From Vicia villosa (lineage: Eukaryota > Streptophyta > Magnoliopsida > Fabales > Fabaceae), in assembly GCF_029867415.1 (NCBI RefSeq), contig NC_081180.1:148945263-149009262 (forward strand): a stretch of 64,000 bases of DNA. Direction: 5' to 3'. The first letter of the stretch is position 1, and each line of letters begins with the position of its first letter. Shown piece by piece: positions 23,041-34,459 of the stretch. Both the position numbers and the translations under genes were made by a program. The notes under the pieces were generated by a model. The model was not told where the DNA came from and made no database searches. It saw nothing but the letters and a program-made list of their open reading frames with translations.

Positions 23041-23961
23041 ACCACGTGAAATTCCAAAAATGCCCCTCAAAATTGAAAGTATATTTTCGGTGCACACCAT
23101 AATTGACATTAACGTTGGAACTAACGGGAAATATAACTACGGTATGGAACCACAAGTATATTTCTGGTTTGTGGGACTTCTAAAAGGCGCACTGTCTCTT
23201 CCCCTCCCAATACAGTTTCAAAAACAAAAACAAAACACATTCACTCTCTCAAAACTCTCTAAATATCATTTTCACCGAATCAACCGCATTTACAACAGAA
23301 GTCGTTCTAAGGCATCAAGCATCAGTGTATCAAGCATCCAACAACAATTAAACAACAAAAAACAACAACAATCAATCAAGTAAGTTGATTTTGAAATTTT
23401 TAGAGTTTATGTAAAATCCACTTAAATATGTGTTTTAGGTATGATATTAGGTACTTGTGGATTGTTTTGAACATTATAAATCATTTCTAAGGTGTTAGAC
23501 ATGTCTTTTAAATGATTAAGGGCTATTTATTTGATTTCTTTTATGGGAGTGGGGTGTCATTACCGCACCTCTGAAATCGCAGCAGAAAGTGGAAATATAC
23601 TTCTAGTTTTTATCAAGAACAAAACCACAAGTATATTTCTGGTTTTTTTCCTTATGTGCTTTCAAGTTTGTTTTCAACATTGGTCCTTAAGTTAACATTC
23701 TTTTCATGCTTCTACAGGAGCAATGACTAACAGAGCATCTCGATTGAGACACGGCAGGGTAGCACAACAAGCTTCTGTGTAGAGCGAAATGAGTAAGGAA
23801 ATCCAGCCTCCTCCTGCATCTGGATAGGCCGTACCGGATGCACCAGCTCCATCTTCTGGTGTTCATCCTGCTACTCCCACTACTTCGGCCTCCCGCAACA
23901 AATGAGATTCTCCAGTCCATCCTTCTCCACTCCGTCGTCTCGCAGACGCGTCTCTCCACCT
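23041..23961 (+). pseudogene. Possible 5' part of a plant-mobile-domain gene
   Basis: A frame from about 23703 starts MTNRASRLRHGRVAQQAS and continues, across in-frame stops, through a Pro/Ala/Ser-rich stretch to the LTR border at 23961. This start resembles the N-termini of transposon-derived plant-mobile-domain proteins that I know from legume genomes; the match is short. The upstream part repeats the phrase ccacaagtatatttctgg (about 23150 and 23625). The rest of such a gene would be cut off by the LTR that begins at 23962. Treat the name as tentative. Confidence 0.3.
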
Positions 23962-26900
23962 TGTAGCAACCTGCCCTAAAAATTTAGCTTTTAGAGTCAC
24001 CACCTATTCTACCAAGGCGAATAGGAAACCTTTAATGGTTAAGAGATTTAGGGTAAGACATTATATTCGGGTTAAGGGAAGGTGTTAGGCACCCAAAACC
24101 CTTTCCTAAAGGTTAACATTGCAAAGATAAGGGTTATGGCAAAACATAAAGGAAGGTAACAAACAGTTAATAGGGTTAAAGACATGATTAAGACTTGGAA
24201 GAGGGGGACTCGCCTTGTTGCCAAGTGCCTGCGTACCTCCTTATGGAGGATCAGAGTCTACGTAGTTCGGGGGACGGGTTGTATGCCCTTTGAGTTTGAA
24301 ATTTGATTCGATATGGTTTTGGAGGCCTTTGAGTAGCCTATCGTAGTTTGAAGTTGTGATTTGGAAGGCATTCTGAATTGCCTAGGATAAAAATCCATAG
24401 TTTGATATTGAAGCTTTTAAAGGTTTGAAAAGTGTTTTGAGGTTTGGGCGTACAACCCGAGTTTAATTTTGCACTATTAACCGCAACGATCAATAGATTC
24501 AATCGCCATAGTTAACAGATTTGAAATTGCACCGTTACTAATTTTAATCAATTGATTCGATTATTACTAATAACGAATTAGGATATTTTTATAATTTTAA
24601 TAATTAGTTTGTATCGTTATCAATTCTAATTGATTGATTCAATTATTACTTATAACGAATTATAGTATTTTTATAATTTTTATGAATTAATTTTGTATCA
24701 TTATCCCTCGTAAACGATTGATTCGATTAAAAAGAACAACGAATTAGAATGGAAAAAAAATAGAAAGATTAATCATCGCGACTAATAAGATAATCGCAAC
24801 CATTTAATCGAATAGAAATTAATAATATTTTAATTAAATAACATTTTAATTAAAATTATTATTGCCCATAGCGATTAATCGATTTAATCGGAACGAACAA
24901 CAAATTGACATTTTAATATTATTATCATGTACTAATTTATTTATAAAAATAATTATTAATACATAAATAAATATATTAAAAGAGATTAATTAAAACAAAT
25001 CATTAATTAAAATTATTTTACTTTATAGGGATTAGGATTCCATGTGGTTGTTATTAGGGCATATGGTATAGTCATTAGTTAAAGGGCGTTGGATCTGGCT
25101 GAGTGGGAATTCTATGGCCAGATCTAAGGGTGTATGGTAGACTCTAAGGCAACAGGCGTATAGGATCAAGGAAAGAAATTCAGAAAAAATAATATGTGGG
25201 AGCAAGGATTCGAGCCCATGCCCCCCATGTCAACACATGTTGTGACCAACCCAACTAGCGCGCGCGTGTGTTTGAAACACACTTCCAACGTGTCATATAT
25301 GAAGTAATAATGATAATAGGAATCCTGGGCGCGAAATTCAAACAAACCAGTGGGACGTTGCCACGTTATCATCTTCTTCCTCATGCCCTGAAATTTCTGA
25401 AACAGATAGCTACGATTTAGCTACAGTTTCTTTTGTAGCAAACAAAACCTGAATATAGCGAATCGCTCATACACGCATATAAATGGGGCGTGACCTATCA
25501 GACTCCTTCGTCTCCCTCACGCGAACCTAACCCTACCCTTATTTTGGCCTAATTTTATCTCCACAAGAAGACCCCAATTCAAACCCTAAAAACCTTCGTT
25601 CGGCCTCCAATGGCCAATCAACATATAATGCCCAGAAATCCAATTATTTATGCACACACGTTCAGAACATCAAACACAATCATAATATGCCATTATAAGT
25701 CCATGAGAATGCAAGACACGAGTTAATCGATGCAATTTTCAGAAGCACATACCTTGGCTAATTGGAGAGTGTTCTGGGGGTGTTGATGTCGTGTGAGTAT
25801 CCCAATAGCTTCAGTAGACACCAATGAACGTGTAGCACTCCTTAGAAGCCTTTGAAATTCTTTAATTCCCAAAATCTGAATTCACTTTTCTTGTGAATTT
25901 TTTTGTTCTTTGTGCTTATGCTCTGATCAGAATTTGCAACCCTTATTCGTGTGCATAGCTTCAGATACTTATAGGCTTGTATTAGGTCAAAAATTTGAAG
26001 CCCAATGATCACTAAATCCAACTTTGCCATGTTTGAGAAATTTGATTTGCTTCTTGAATTGAAACTTTCTTTTTTTGCCAAATATTGCATTAATCTTTTC
26101 TCAATTAGTATACCACGAAATTATATTGCCAATTTATCATAAATATGATTGGAATTGGTCAATTGTGAATCTTTTAACATAATATTTGATTTTTCATTAA
26201 TTAAATCATTAAAATGAAATAAAAAAATTATATTAAATCAAATAATATATTAAATTTCGTGGCTTTTTGTTTTGGGCATGCTAGTGACTTGTGGACCAAG
26301 TTTGTATCATAAAACCATAGGCCCATTTGCAAAGTTTCTTAGTTTGAACCTTCTTTTTTCATATTTGGTCCTCCAAAATTACCCAACTTTGATCAAGCAT
26401 ATCTCACTCAATTGTTTAGCTATGAGGGAGTTCTAAGACTTTTTGGAAACTTCAAGAGGTCCTCTATAAGCCACTTTGGAACATATTTTTCATTTGGAAC
26501 TTTTATCTTGATCATATCTTCTTTGACAAAAAACTGCTTTTGGAGGATGCTTGAAAATGACCTGTAATCTTTTGCACTGTATCTCTCAAATGAATCATTT
26601 CTAGCCCTGGCTTGTGAGAGACAAAGTTGTAGGGAATCCAATTTCCTTCAAAATAGGTTTTGAGTGGGAAATTTTTGATGTTCCATGTGAAAGTTATGCC
26701 CAGTCAAAGTTGAGTTGACTTTCTCCTAAGAAACCCTAATTTGAACCTTTTTGTATTTGTTCATCTCTGAGTTTCTATTAATGGAATCATGATCAATCTT
26801 TGATTAAATGATGGTTATGCACCTCTATACTTGATTTTTGACCAATGATCCTAGGTTTGAATCATGCTTTGATTGTAGTTGACCTTCAGGTTTGAATCAG

Positions 26901-27003
26901 TTGACTGTGGATCTTGGGATTGTTTGAGCAAGGCTTTGGAATTGGATCTTGAACTTTGAATTATTGTAAATGGAATATGGAAGGCAAATTTTGGGGTATG
27001 ACA
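23962..27003 (-). repeat. 3' LTR of another Ogre-like element (about 3.0 kb)
   Basis: On the minus strand it starts TGTCATACCCCAAAA at 27003 and ends at TGTAG (plus) at 23962. The stretch at 23990-24110 (gagtcaccacc, gttaagggaaggtgttaggcaccc) and the block at 24195-24275 (gcctgcgtacctccttatggagg, tacgtagttcgg) are relatives of the LTR at 6445-9746. A polypurine tract stands to its right, so it is the 3' LTR and the element body lies to the right. The part at about 24480-25020 is very AT-rich, with repeated cgattaatcgatt variants. The primer-site side is outside or lost. Confidence 0.7.
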
Positions 27004-27025
27004 GCTGCCCCTGTTCAATCTTCTT
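27004..27025 (-). other. Polypurine tract of the second Ogre-like element
   Basis: The minus strand reads GATTGAACAGGGGCAGC directly before the LTR start. This matches AAATAGGGGCATC of the element at 1-9746 in position and core. Confidence 0.7.
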
Positions 27026-27229
27026 GAACCTGAAGAGGTAGAAGATGATTGGACACTGAAATGCCCTGAAATTTGCTTGCGCAGGGAAGGAGTTCTGTGG
27101 GAGATGGGCTTATAGATGCCACCTATTTGGCTGGCAGGGTACTTGTCTAAAGCATATGCTTTTCATACCTGGATCATTTGATTGTATCTGAAGAGAGAGG
27201 AAGTAATGTCTTACATAAGACTACCTGAA

Positions 27230-27830
27230 GAGGTTCCTGAACAGGGTATATCGAAGGTTGATGCGAAGAAGCTTAGGCTTTGAACAATGCTTAGGGGGAA
27301 TGTCTTGGAGAAGACTAACTGAGGAGTTCTTTAAAAGAACTAAGCGTGTCTTAGAAAAGAATGGATAAACATTTTAGGAAGGCTACCTAGAAAGGCATGA
27401 TATGTCTTAAATAAGACTCACCTAGAAAGGCTCCTAAAAAGATATGAAACGTCTTAAACAGGACTTACCTAGAGAGGTTCCTATAAAGGGAACGATATGT
27501 TTTAAACAAAACTACCTAGAAAGATTCCTATAAAGGGAACGATATGTTTTAAACAAAATTACCTAGAAAGGTTCCTATAAAGGACATAAAACGTTTTAAA
27601 AAAAACTACCTAGAAAGATTCCTAAAAAGGGCATGATACGTCTTAAACAAAACTACCTCGAAAGGTTCCTATAAAGGCCGTGAGACGTTTTAGACAAAAC
27701 TACCTAGAAAGGTTCCTATAAAGGCTATGAAATATTTTAAACAAAACTACCTAGAAAGGTTCCTATAAAGGTCGTGGAATGCTTTAAACAAAACTACCTA
27801 GAAAGGTTCCTATAAAGGTGTACCCTTGTT
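27230..27830 (-). repeat. Tandem array (about 47-49 bp unit) beside the 3' LTR
   Basis: About a dozen units built on aaactacctagaaaggttcctataaagg with a variable middle. Units are irregular left of 27420 and become regular from 27480 to 27820. Position between the polypurine tract and the body of the element is the same as for the array at 1080-1765, but the sequence is unrelated. Confidence 0.85.
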
Positions 27831-28259
27831 TGGACTTGTACCTAGCCGTGAGGTAACCCGGATTCTCGGTGAATCCGTTATATTGCATGTTCCCTGTAGA
27901 ACTGAGTGAACCCGTAGGATAGGGAGAATCACTGAGATTTAGTAATCTCACCCCAATCCTCTTATTATTTTCAGGTGGTTCGAGCCAGGATCGTGGAAAG
28001 GGTAAGATGGCTTAGCCTTGTTGGATGTTATTTCTTGGCGAGACGTTGATCTCTTCTTTTGATCTTTTGTACTTTCAGCCTTGTACTTTGGATATGTATT
28101 AGTACCTTATGAGAACTTGTGTATTTTGGCCATGACAGTTTGGGCTTTTTGGAACTTGTACTAATAACATTGTCTATTTCGCTGCTTATTGTATGATTTT
28201 CATTACCATTTTAATTCCATATACGTATATCCTAGGCAATGTATGTATGGGGTGTTACA
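27831..28259 (-). repeat. Probable LTR-type end (starts TGTAACACCCC)
   Basis: The segment ends on the plus strand in tggggtgttaca at 28259, that is TGTAACACCCC on the minus strand, a common start of plant LTRs. It contains atctcaccccaatcc, ttattttcaggtggttcgagcc and ggcgagacgttgatc, phrases common in plant retrotransposon LTRs. No partner LTR is in the window. It could also be the continuation of the Ogre-like body. Confidence 0.35.
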
Positions 28260-28456
28260 AAAATTAACTATTGATCCAGATATTTTTCTAAATGATACCT
28301 AAATATAAATAATATTTATATAAGGGAAAAAATATATTATTAATTTAAATATTTTTATATACGAAAATTTATAATTGATTCAGATATTTTTGTAAACGAT
28401 ACCTAAATATAAATAATATTTGTATATGAGAAAAATCTATTAATGATCTAAATATA
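28260..28456. repeat. AT-rich segment duplicated in tandem (about 105 bp)
   Basis: The phrase gatacctaaatataaataatatttatata preceded by gatatttttctaaa occurs twice, around 28280-28330 and 28385-28430, with a few differences. No gene is seen. Confidence 0.6.
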
Positions 28457-29096
28457 TTTTTTTATCAAATAGGAATATATTAATTCAAAAAGGAAATTAG
28501 TACAATGACAATCCCTAAGGATTCAGCCCCTCAAAGACAAAGAAGATCAAATGCTACCTACATCAATTATGCTATGTATTTCCTATGTTTTTGTGACATC
28601 CAGCTCCTATAAACAATGTTATCCAAAATTCTATCTATAACACTATATTGTGTATACTTCTTAAACACTATTGCATTCCTATAGCTCAAAATTTCATAAA
28701 CAGCTTCAGCACAAGCCATTTTTAGGATACTCGATTTCCAGCCTTTTTTCTTTGTGTTCTCGTCTATCCACTCGAGCTCTGCATTCCAGCCTTTAGGGTC
28801 CCTGTCAATGTTCATCCATCCAAGGGTAGTTTTCCAAATTTTGTTGGTAACCCTGCATTCAAAGAAAATATGATTTATTGATTCATCAGCCTCTTTACAC
28901 ATGCTGCAGATACTTTCAGTTATCAATCCGAATCTTATCATCCTATCCTTAGTTGCCGGCTTTCCATGACATAGCAGCCATAATGTGATGAGTGCTCTAG
29001 GCCTAGCATTGTTCCATTTCAGAACTCCTTGCCAATCCACATTCAAGTTATCTTTCATCATACCAGCATACATGTTACTCATCTTGAACCTGAGCC
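28457..29096 (-). pseudogene. 5'-truncated LINE end with zinc-binding motif
   Basis: The 171-residue frame 28567-29082 is the region after reverse transcriptase in plant LINE ORF2 proteins. It has the characteristic PRALITLWLLCHGKPATKDR stretch and the Cys-x2-Cys ... His-x4-Cys motif (CSMCKEADESINHIFFEC), then a Trp-rich tail. It ends at a normal stop, without an RNase H domain, and is followed by a short 3' untranslated part and an A run in minus orientation (28457-28463), the LINE tail. The upstream polymerase part is absent. The ATG is internal, not a true start. It differs from the fragment at 20037-20908, which has RNase H, so they come from two LINE families. Confidence 0.85.
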
Positions 29097-30189
29097 TGTG
29101 TTAGGAGTGAATTAGTAGTATTTTCATGTGTTAAATTAACTACCTTTTGATCTGAAGCTGAACATATCTCATGATTTTTAAGGATTTTATAGTTAAAATT
29201 GAACTCTAGAGGTTCGATGCTAATTGTAGAGAAAATTGTATCACTTTGGGTGTTATTTGTGCAAGTATTAAGGTTGAAAAGTAGGGACGAGGAAGAGCGA
29301 AGGCGTAAAGACTCTAGAGAAGAGAAATCACAAAGAAGTGGGATGAAGCAACGGCCGAGCCGCAGCAATAAGAGGCGAGACGCGCCAAACCTTCTGACTT
29401 CACTTCGCGCCTCACCAATCCGTGCCGCGCCGCGGAAACTGCGTGAAAAGAAATTATGTTATAAATAGAAGCCCTAATCCTCATAAGAGAGAGATCTTTG
29501 GTGAGCTAAATTCAGAGAGCATTCCTATTCAAGAGCAGAAAACAACATCTGACGAAGATTTCAACATCAATTGAAGACATTCCCTTGATGAAGATGAATC
29601 CCTCTATGAAGTTTTGTGTGTTCTTCATGTCTATGGAGAGCTAAACCCCATTGTGTTGAGTTTAAGATAGTAGTTAACCTATGAAGATGCAATTACTTTG
29701 ATTAATTCCTGTGAACAATTGTTTAAGTTTTATTATCAATAAAGAACCTTGCTTTTTATTTTATATCATTGTTGAACTATCAATCGAGAGAAAGGGTTTA
29801 TACTTTTGCCCTAGGTTCTTATATTGACTTGTTGATTAATCCTCAGAGATGAGATTTTGAAGAAGTTTTCATAAATCATCGTGTTTAATTCCCTTTATCT
29901 TTATAGTTATTCTGAGAGATCGAATATCATACCGATAGAGGTGTTTCTAAATTGATCTTAGACATAATATCAGTTTTGAGGATGAATGAAGATAATAACT
30001 TATACAATGGTTCACTTGTGGATTAATTAATTATTGCATATGAATGGGTTGATGAACCCTAGAACTCAACATATTCATCACCATTGTTATTCATTCTTTA
30101 AGCTTTTAGTCATTTAATTCTTATTCTCTTATATGAACTTTTGGATTAAAACAATCAAAACCAATACTTTTCACTACTCATCATAATTT
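29097..30189. other. No gene; part may be an LTR or Helitron leader
   Basis: Between the LINE end and the first recognisable Helitron codons. A frame at 29075-29368 (minus) matches nothing I know. From about 29460 the plus strand reads like the R/U5 part of a retrotransposon LTR (gagagagatctttggtgagc, tgttgagtttaagatag, ctcatcaccattgttattcattc), but I find neither borders nor a partner. Confidence 0.35.
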
Positions 30190-30194
30190 GACTA

Positions 30195-31994
30195 TAGAAC
30201 GGCAGTACTATTGGAAAAAAATTTCACAGAATTGGCAGTCTGCTTCCAAAAAAAGGAGTTGTTCCAAAATTTGCACAGCTGTATATTCATGACACAGCAA
30301 ATGAGATAAATAATAGATTCTCCCATTTCAGGTTTCTTCTTTTCCTTCTTTTTGTTGTTTTTAAATATTACGTTCATGACTGACTTTTGTTTTCGTTATC
30401 CCGTTCCAATGACAGAAAAAGTGCTTTGAAGAAACATTAGTTGAAGACATTAAGAAAATGATTGATGAACACAATGTGTTAACCAGGTCTTTTAGAAAGG
30501 TTCGCGACCACATACAGTGCAGAAACACCTCCAATTTTTGTTTGAGATTGTCTAGGAACAGAACAAAGGATCCAAGAACACACAATCTTCCCTCATGTTC
30601 CGAGGTTGCTGCATTAATTGTAGGTGATCTTGACAACCTTGTACCTGGTCGAGACATTATTGTTAGGCAGTCGTGCGGACAATTGGAAAAAATCAAAGAT
30701 ACACATGTTTCGTTCCTTCCATTTAAATATCCGTTGTTGTTTCCTTTCGGCGAAGACCAATATACTGAAAATATTCCCTACATAGAATCTGTTATAAGAG
30801 AAAGAATTAAGAAGCGGCTTCGAGTTACATTTAGAGACTTTATCTCTTTTCGTATTCAAGAAGGAGCTTTCAAATATGGAACCATTGTTAATGCTGGCAG
30901 GCTATTTCAGCAGTTTGTTGTCGACAGTTTCTCCATAATTCAGTCACAGGGGTTGAATTGGCTACGGATGAACCGATCATCAATTAGATGTGATATCTTA
31001 AGTGGATTGCAAGAAGCTGTTCATAGTGGAGAAGTTAATCCATCTGTAGTAGGAAAACGTGTTGTACTTCCTGCATCTTTTACCGGATGTCCAAGATACA
31101 TGTTTAACAACTGTCGAGATACAATGGCTATTTGTAAGAAATTTGGTTATCCTGATTTGTTCATCACCATTACGTGCAATGCTAATTGGCCCGAAATAAA
31201 AACTTTGTTAATGTGCGAAGCCTTACCCCAAGTGATCGTCTGGACATCGTATGTAGAGTCTTTAAGGGAAAGCTTGATGAAATGATGAGTGACTTTAATA
31301 AAGAAAATATATTCGGGAACGTTGTTGCAGGTAATTGAACAATTTATTTGAAGTGTTATTGACTGTTTAACTATATAAGTAACCCTATGTTTTAATAAAT
31401 TTATATTGTTGATAAGGTACTTAAACCATAGAGTTTCAGAAGAGAGGTCTGCCACACGCACACATTTTGTTATTGCTCGACACACCAAATTCGCTAAAAA
31501 CTGGTGCTGACATTGACAAATACATATATGCAAAAATACCCGATGGAAATCTCTATACTAAGCTTGCAAGTGTTGTTTCAACGTTTATGATGCACGGACC
31601 ATGTGGTAAGACCAACGTAAATTCACCGTGCATGAAAGATGGCAAGTGCTCAAAATATTTCCCAAAGAATTACCAAAGTTCCACCATAATAAACGATGAG
31701 GGCTATCCAAAGTATATGCGTCGATATTATGGTCTGTCTGTTCAAAAAAAGGGAATATGTCTGGACAATAGGTATGTAGTTTCTTATAATCCACAATTAT
31801 TAGTGAGATATCAGGCACATATCAATTTTGAGTATTGAAACAAGGGAAATGCTATTAAGTATTTGTTTAAACATGTTAATAAGGGTCCTGACAGAGCGAC
31901 AATTGAGATTTCAAACAAAGCTGAAGACGAATGAGTTTTGGATGAAATCAAACAATACTATGAATGTCATTATTTGGCATTGTGTGAGGCTGTA
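30195..31994 (+). pseudogene. Helitron RepHel, part 1: N-terminal domain and HUH Rep motif
   Basis: A first exon-like piece (about 30215-30332) reads IGSLLPKKGVVPKFAQLYIHDT, the opening of plant Helitron proteins. After a likely intron (gt at 30333 to ag at about 30416) the long frame 30458-31285 continues with PFKYPLLFPFGEDQY and LNWLRMNRSSIRCDI, then shifts frame near 31215. A second likely intron (31331-31431) precedes FQKRGLPHAHILLLLD: the two His codons of the HUH nickase motif are at 31455-31457 and 31461-31463. Further on, NAIKYLFKH contains the first catalytic Tyr (31860-31862), but the second is His (31872-31874). An in-frame TGA at 31836-31838 and later stops break the frame. It is cut at 31994 by the solo LTR. 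Confidence 0.85.
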
Positions 31995-33304
31995 TGATAG
32001 AGCGGTAAAGCGGCAAGCAACAAAAGTTTTGGAAATATTTATCCGGGAAATTATCGTGTCCACAGAGATTAGTGCTACCGAATCACCGTTCGACGGATTC
32101 TTAGTTATGAGTTTGGGTTAAAATGGGTTTTAAGTAAACAAGGAAAATATAACATTTGAACATAAACTAGATTCATTCTTGATAGAGAATAGCTTATCTG
32201 GTTTGAATCTAAACTACTCCTCACAAACTTAGATTTATCACTCCGCCGTACTCAATCTACAATACTCATCAGAATCACCACATATCCCTCACATCAATGT
32301 CCATTTCTGCAACACCGACAGAAATTCAACTATATTGCTCTTTCGACGATGTCTCAACCGATCGAACAACACAGAGACATTAAACTCAGATATTATGTGG
32401 ATGTTAACCCCAATCCTATGTCTAGAATCAAAAGCTAACAGATATCCCCTAATCAAGATTTGTGATGTCTATTTCTACAACAACACAAATCTAAAGCATT
32501 CAAGCAAAAAGATCAAGAAAACACCCATTAAGATTTGTAAAGCAAATATATTCTACAACTAGTACAAAGAGTAACAAACATCCATGGGTTTAGAGTATTT
32601 ACATACAAACTCACCAAAAGAGAAATACAAAGAGAAGAGAAGAAGAGGAACCAAACATTTCTTGGTTTGTCAACACCAATCAATGAGAAATTCGACCTCC
32701 GATCATCCGATTACAAGCTCCAATGGTGTTTCCAAGCCAAATCTACCAAAAAATGACCTAGGATGAGTTGGGGTTCAAAAATACCCAAAACATAACCTAA
32801 AAAATCTGATTTTCGCCTATTTATGCAATTTTAGATCTGGTACAGCGCACGTCGCGCGCATCGCGCCCAACCTACTGAATTGAAAAAACAGCTTTTAGTA
32901 AAAATGGCATAACTTGAGAACCGTAACTCCGATTTGCGCCCGATTTGAAGCGTTGGAAAGCTTATTCAATTTCCTATCTAACAATGACAACATATCAACC
33001 AAATTGGTGATTTATTATTCTTTGATTTTGAGCTTTATTCGCCGAATGAATTGATTCCGCCGCTCAAAATCGCGCCTTTGAAGCCGTGTCTTCGACACGT
33101 TATTGCTCATGCTCCAAATACGCAAGAATACCTACAAAAAGAGTAGAAAACTATCAAAAAGTATAAAAGTGTATGAAAATATATCTATTCACAAAGTATA
33201 CGTATTTATGCACAAAACGGGGTATTATTCAACGGTATTAACAAAAAGTATCGATAAGTGCTACTATTTACAAACACAAAATAACTACATTTTGGCACTT
33301 AACA
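31995..33304 (-). mobile_element. Solo LTR, Athila-like, with target duplication ctgta
   Basis: The 1310 bp segment runs from tgatagagcgg to ggcacttaaca and is flanked on both sides by ctgta (31990-31994 and 33305-33309). The Helitron reading frame is continuous across it when it is taken as an insertion. Its ends resemble those of the Athila 3' LTR at 54451-55649 (ttatcgtgtccacag near one end, tttggcacttaaca at the other), which also sets its orientation. It contains GCGCAC-GTCGCGCGC-type CpG palindromes at 32844-32868. No internal sequence remains, so it arose by recombination between two LTRs. Confidence 0.9.
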
Positions 33305-33309
33305 CTGTA

Positions 33310-34459
33310 TGGAGATTTTTTTTAGTTTGACATACATCATATATAGCCTCCTGTCATAAGGTTAACTTTTCACCTGGAAAACGAGCAGTCTATAATTTTT
33401 TCAGAAAATCATTATGTTCAAATTGTCGTAGACTCTAATGAAGACATAAACACCATGTTTGTGGCTTGGTTTGAGGCAAATAAAAAATATCCACAAGGAC
33501 AAGATTTGACTTATGCAGAATTTCCCACAATGTTCGTTTATGATAAAAAATCCAAAGTGTGGCGTCCTAGACAAAGAGGTAACTCAATTGGAAGGCTTAT
33601 TATATACCCCCCGAAAGTGGAAATCTTTTTTATTTGAGGCTATTGTTGACTATACAAAAGGGTTGCACCTGCTACAACGATATTAAGACCGTGTCTGGAA
33701 CCATACACAAAACCTTTAAGGAAGCATGCATTGCTTTGGGGTTGTTGCAAAACGACAACGAATTTGTGTCTGCTATTACAGAAGCCAGTCATTATAATCC
33801 TCTGGTAACTAGTTGAGGAGATTGTTTGTTATGTTATTGTTTATGGACTCAATGACAAATCCTTATGTCGTTTGGGCCGCAACGTGGAAACTCCTTTGCG
33901 GTGGAATTTTGTATGATGCAAGGAAACGTCTGAACAATCCAGGTATTAACATATATGTTTGAATGTTTTATACATATTTTGTTTTGTCATATTTATATGT
34001 TGAATTATATGTTGAACTTCCTAATTTATTTTGTATATCTTCATCTTGCTGTTGATGACTTAAAGAATATGTGTTTGATTGAGATCAAAAAGTTGTTGTC
34101 CTTAAACGGTAAATCTCTTGATTGAGATCGAAACGTTCATTTGGAACACTTTTTCGGCGGCGCTTAGGTCAAAAGGTTTGATTGTTTTAAATGTTGCTTC
34201 AAGTGGGATTGTTGCTCTATTATTATCTGGAGGTAATACAGCACACTCTATGATTTGTATTCCTTTAGTTACAACTGAAACAACCTCATCTTGCATTCTT
34301 CGCTTATAATATGGGATGGAGCGCCAATGCTGAATAAATTTTGTGCCGAGGCTGTTGATCGTTCTTTGAGGGACATAATATGGATTGTAGATGATTCAAA
34401 TCAATATAAACCATTTGGTGGTAAGGTGGTTGTATTCTGTGGAGATTTTAGGCAAATAT
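33310..34459 (+). pseudogene. Helitron RepHel, part 2: linker and helicase start
   Basis: The frame resumes at 33310 and reads FDIHH, then LTFHLENEQSIIF (about 33360-33400), NTMFVAWFEANKKYPQG (33440-33500) and WRPRQRGNSIGRL, all standard Helitron linker phrases. Frames 33634-33816 (GCTCYNDIKTV) and the following 33815-33930 (LRRLFVMLLFMDSMTNPYVVWAATWKLLC) continue. The helicase part starts at 34128 with TFIWNTFSAALRSKGLIVLNVASSGI, but the P-loop GGTGKT expected just before it is gone. Walker B reads DGAP (34315-34326) in place of DEAP. The segment ends in FCGDFRQIL at the SIRE-like LTR. Several stops and shifts are present. Confidence 0.85.

Noticed and set aside
25205..25260. ggattcgagccc, resembling the B box of a tRNA gene or SINE
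   Set aside because: No A box at the right distance, no cloverleaf and no SINE tail; it is internal to the LTR at 23962-27003. A similar phrase at 14185-14205 lies in another LTR.
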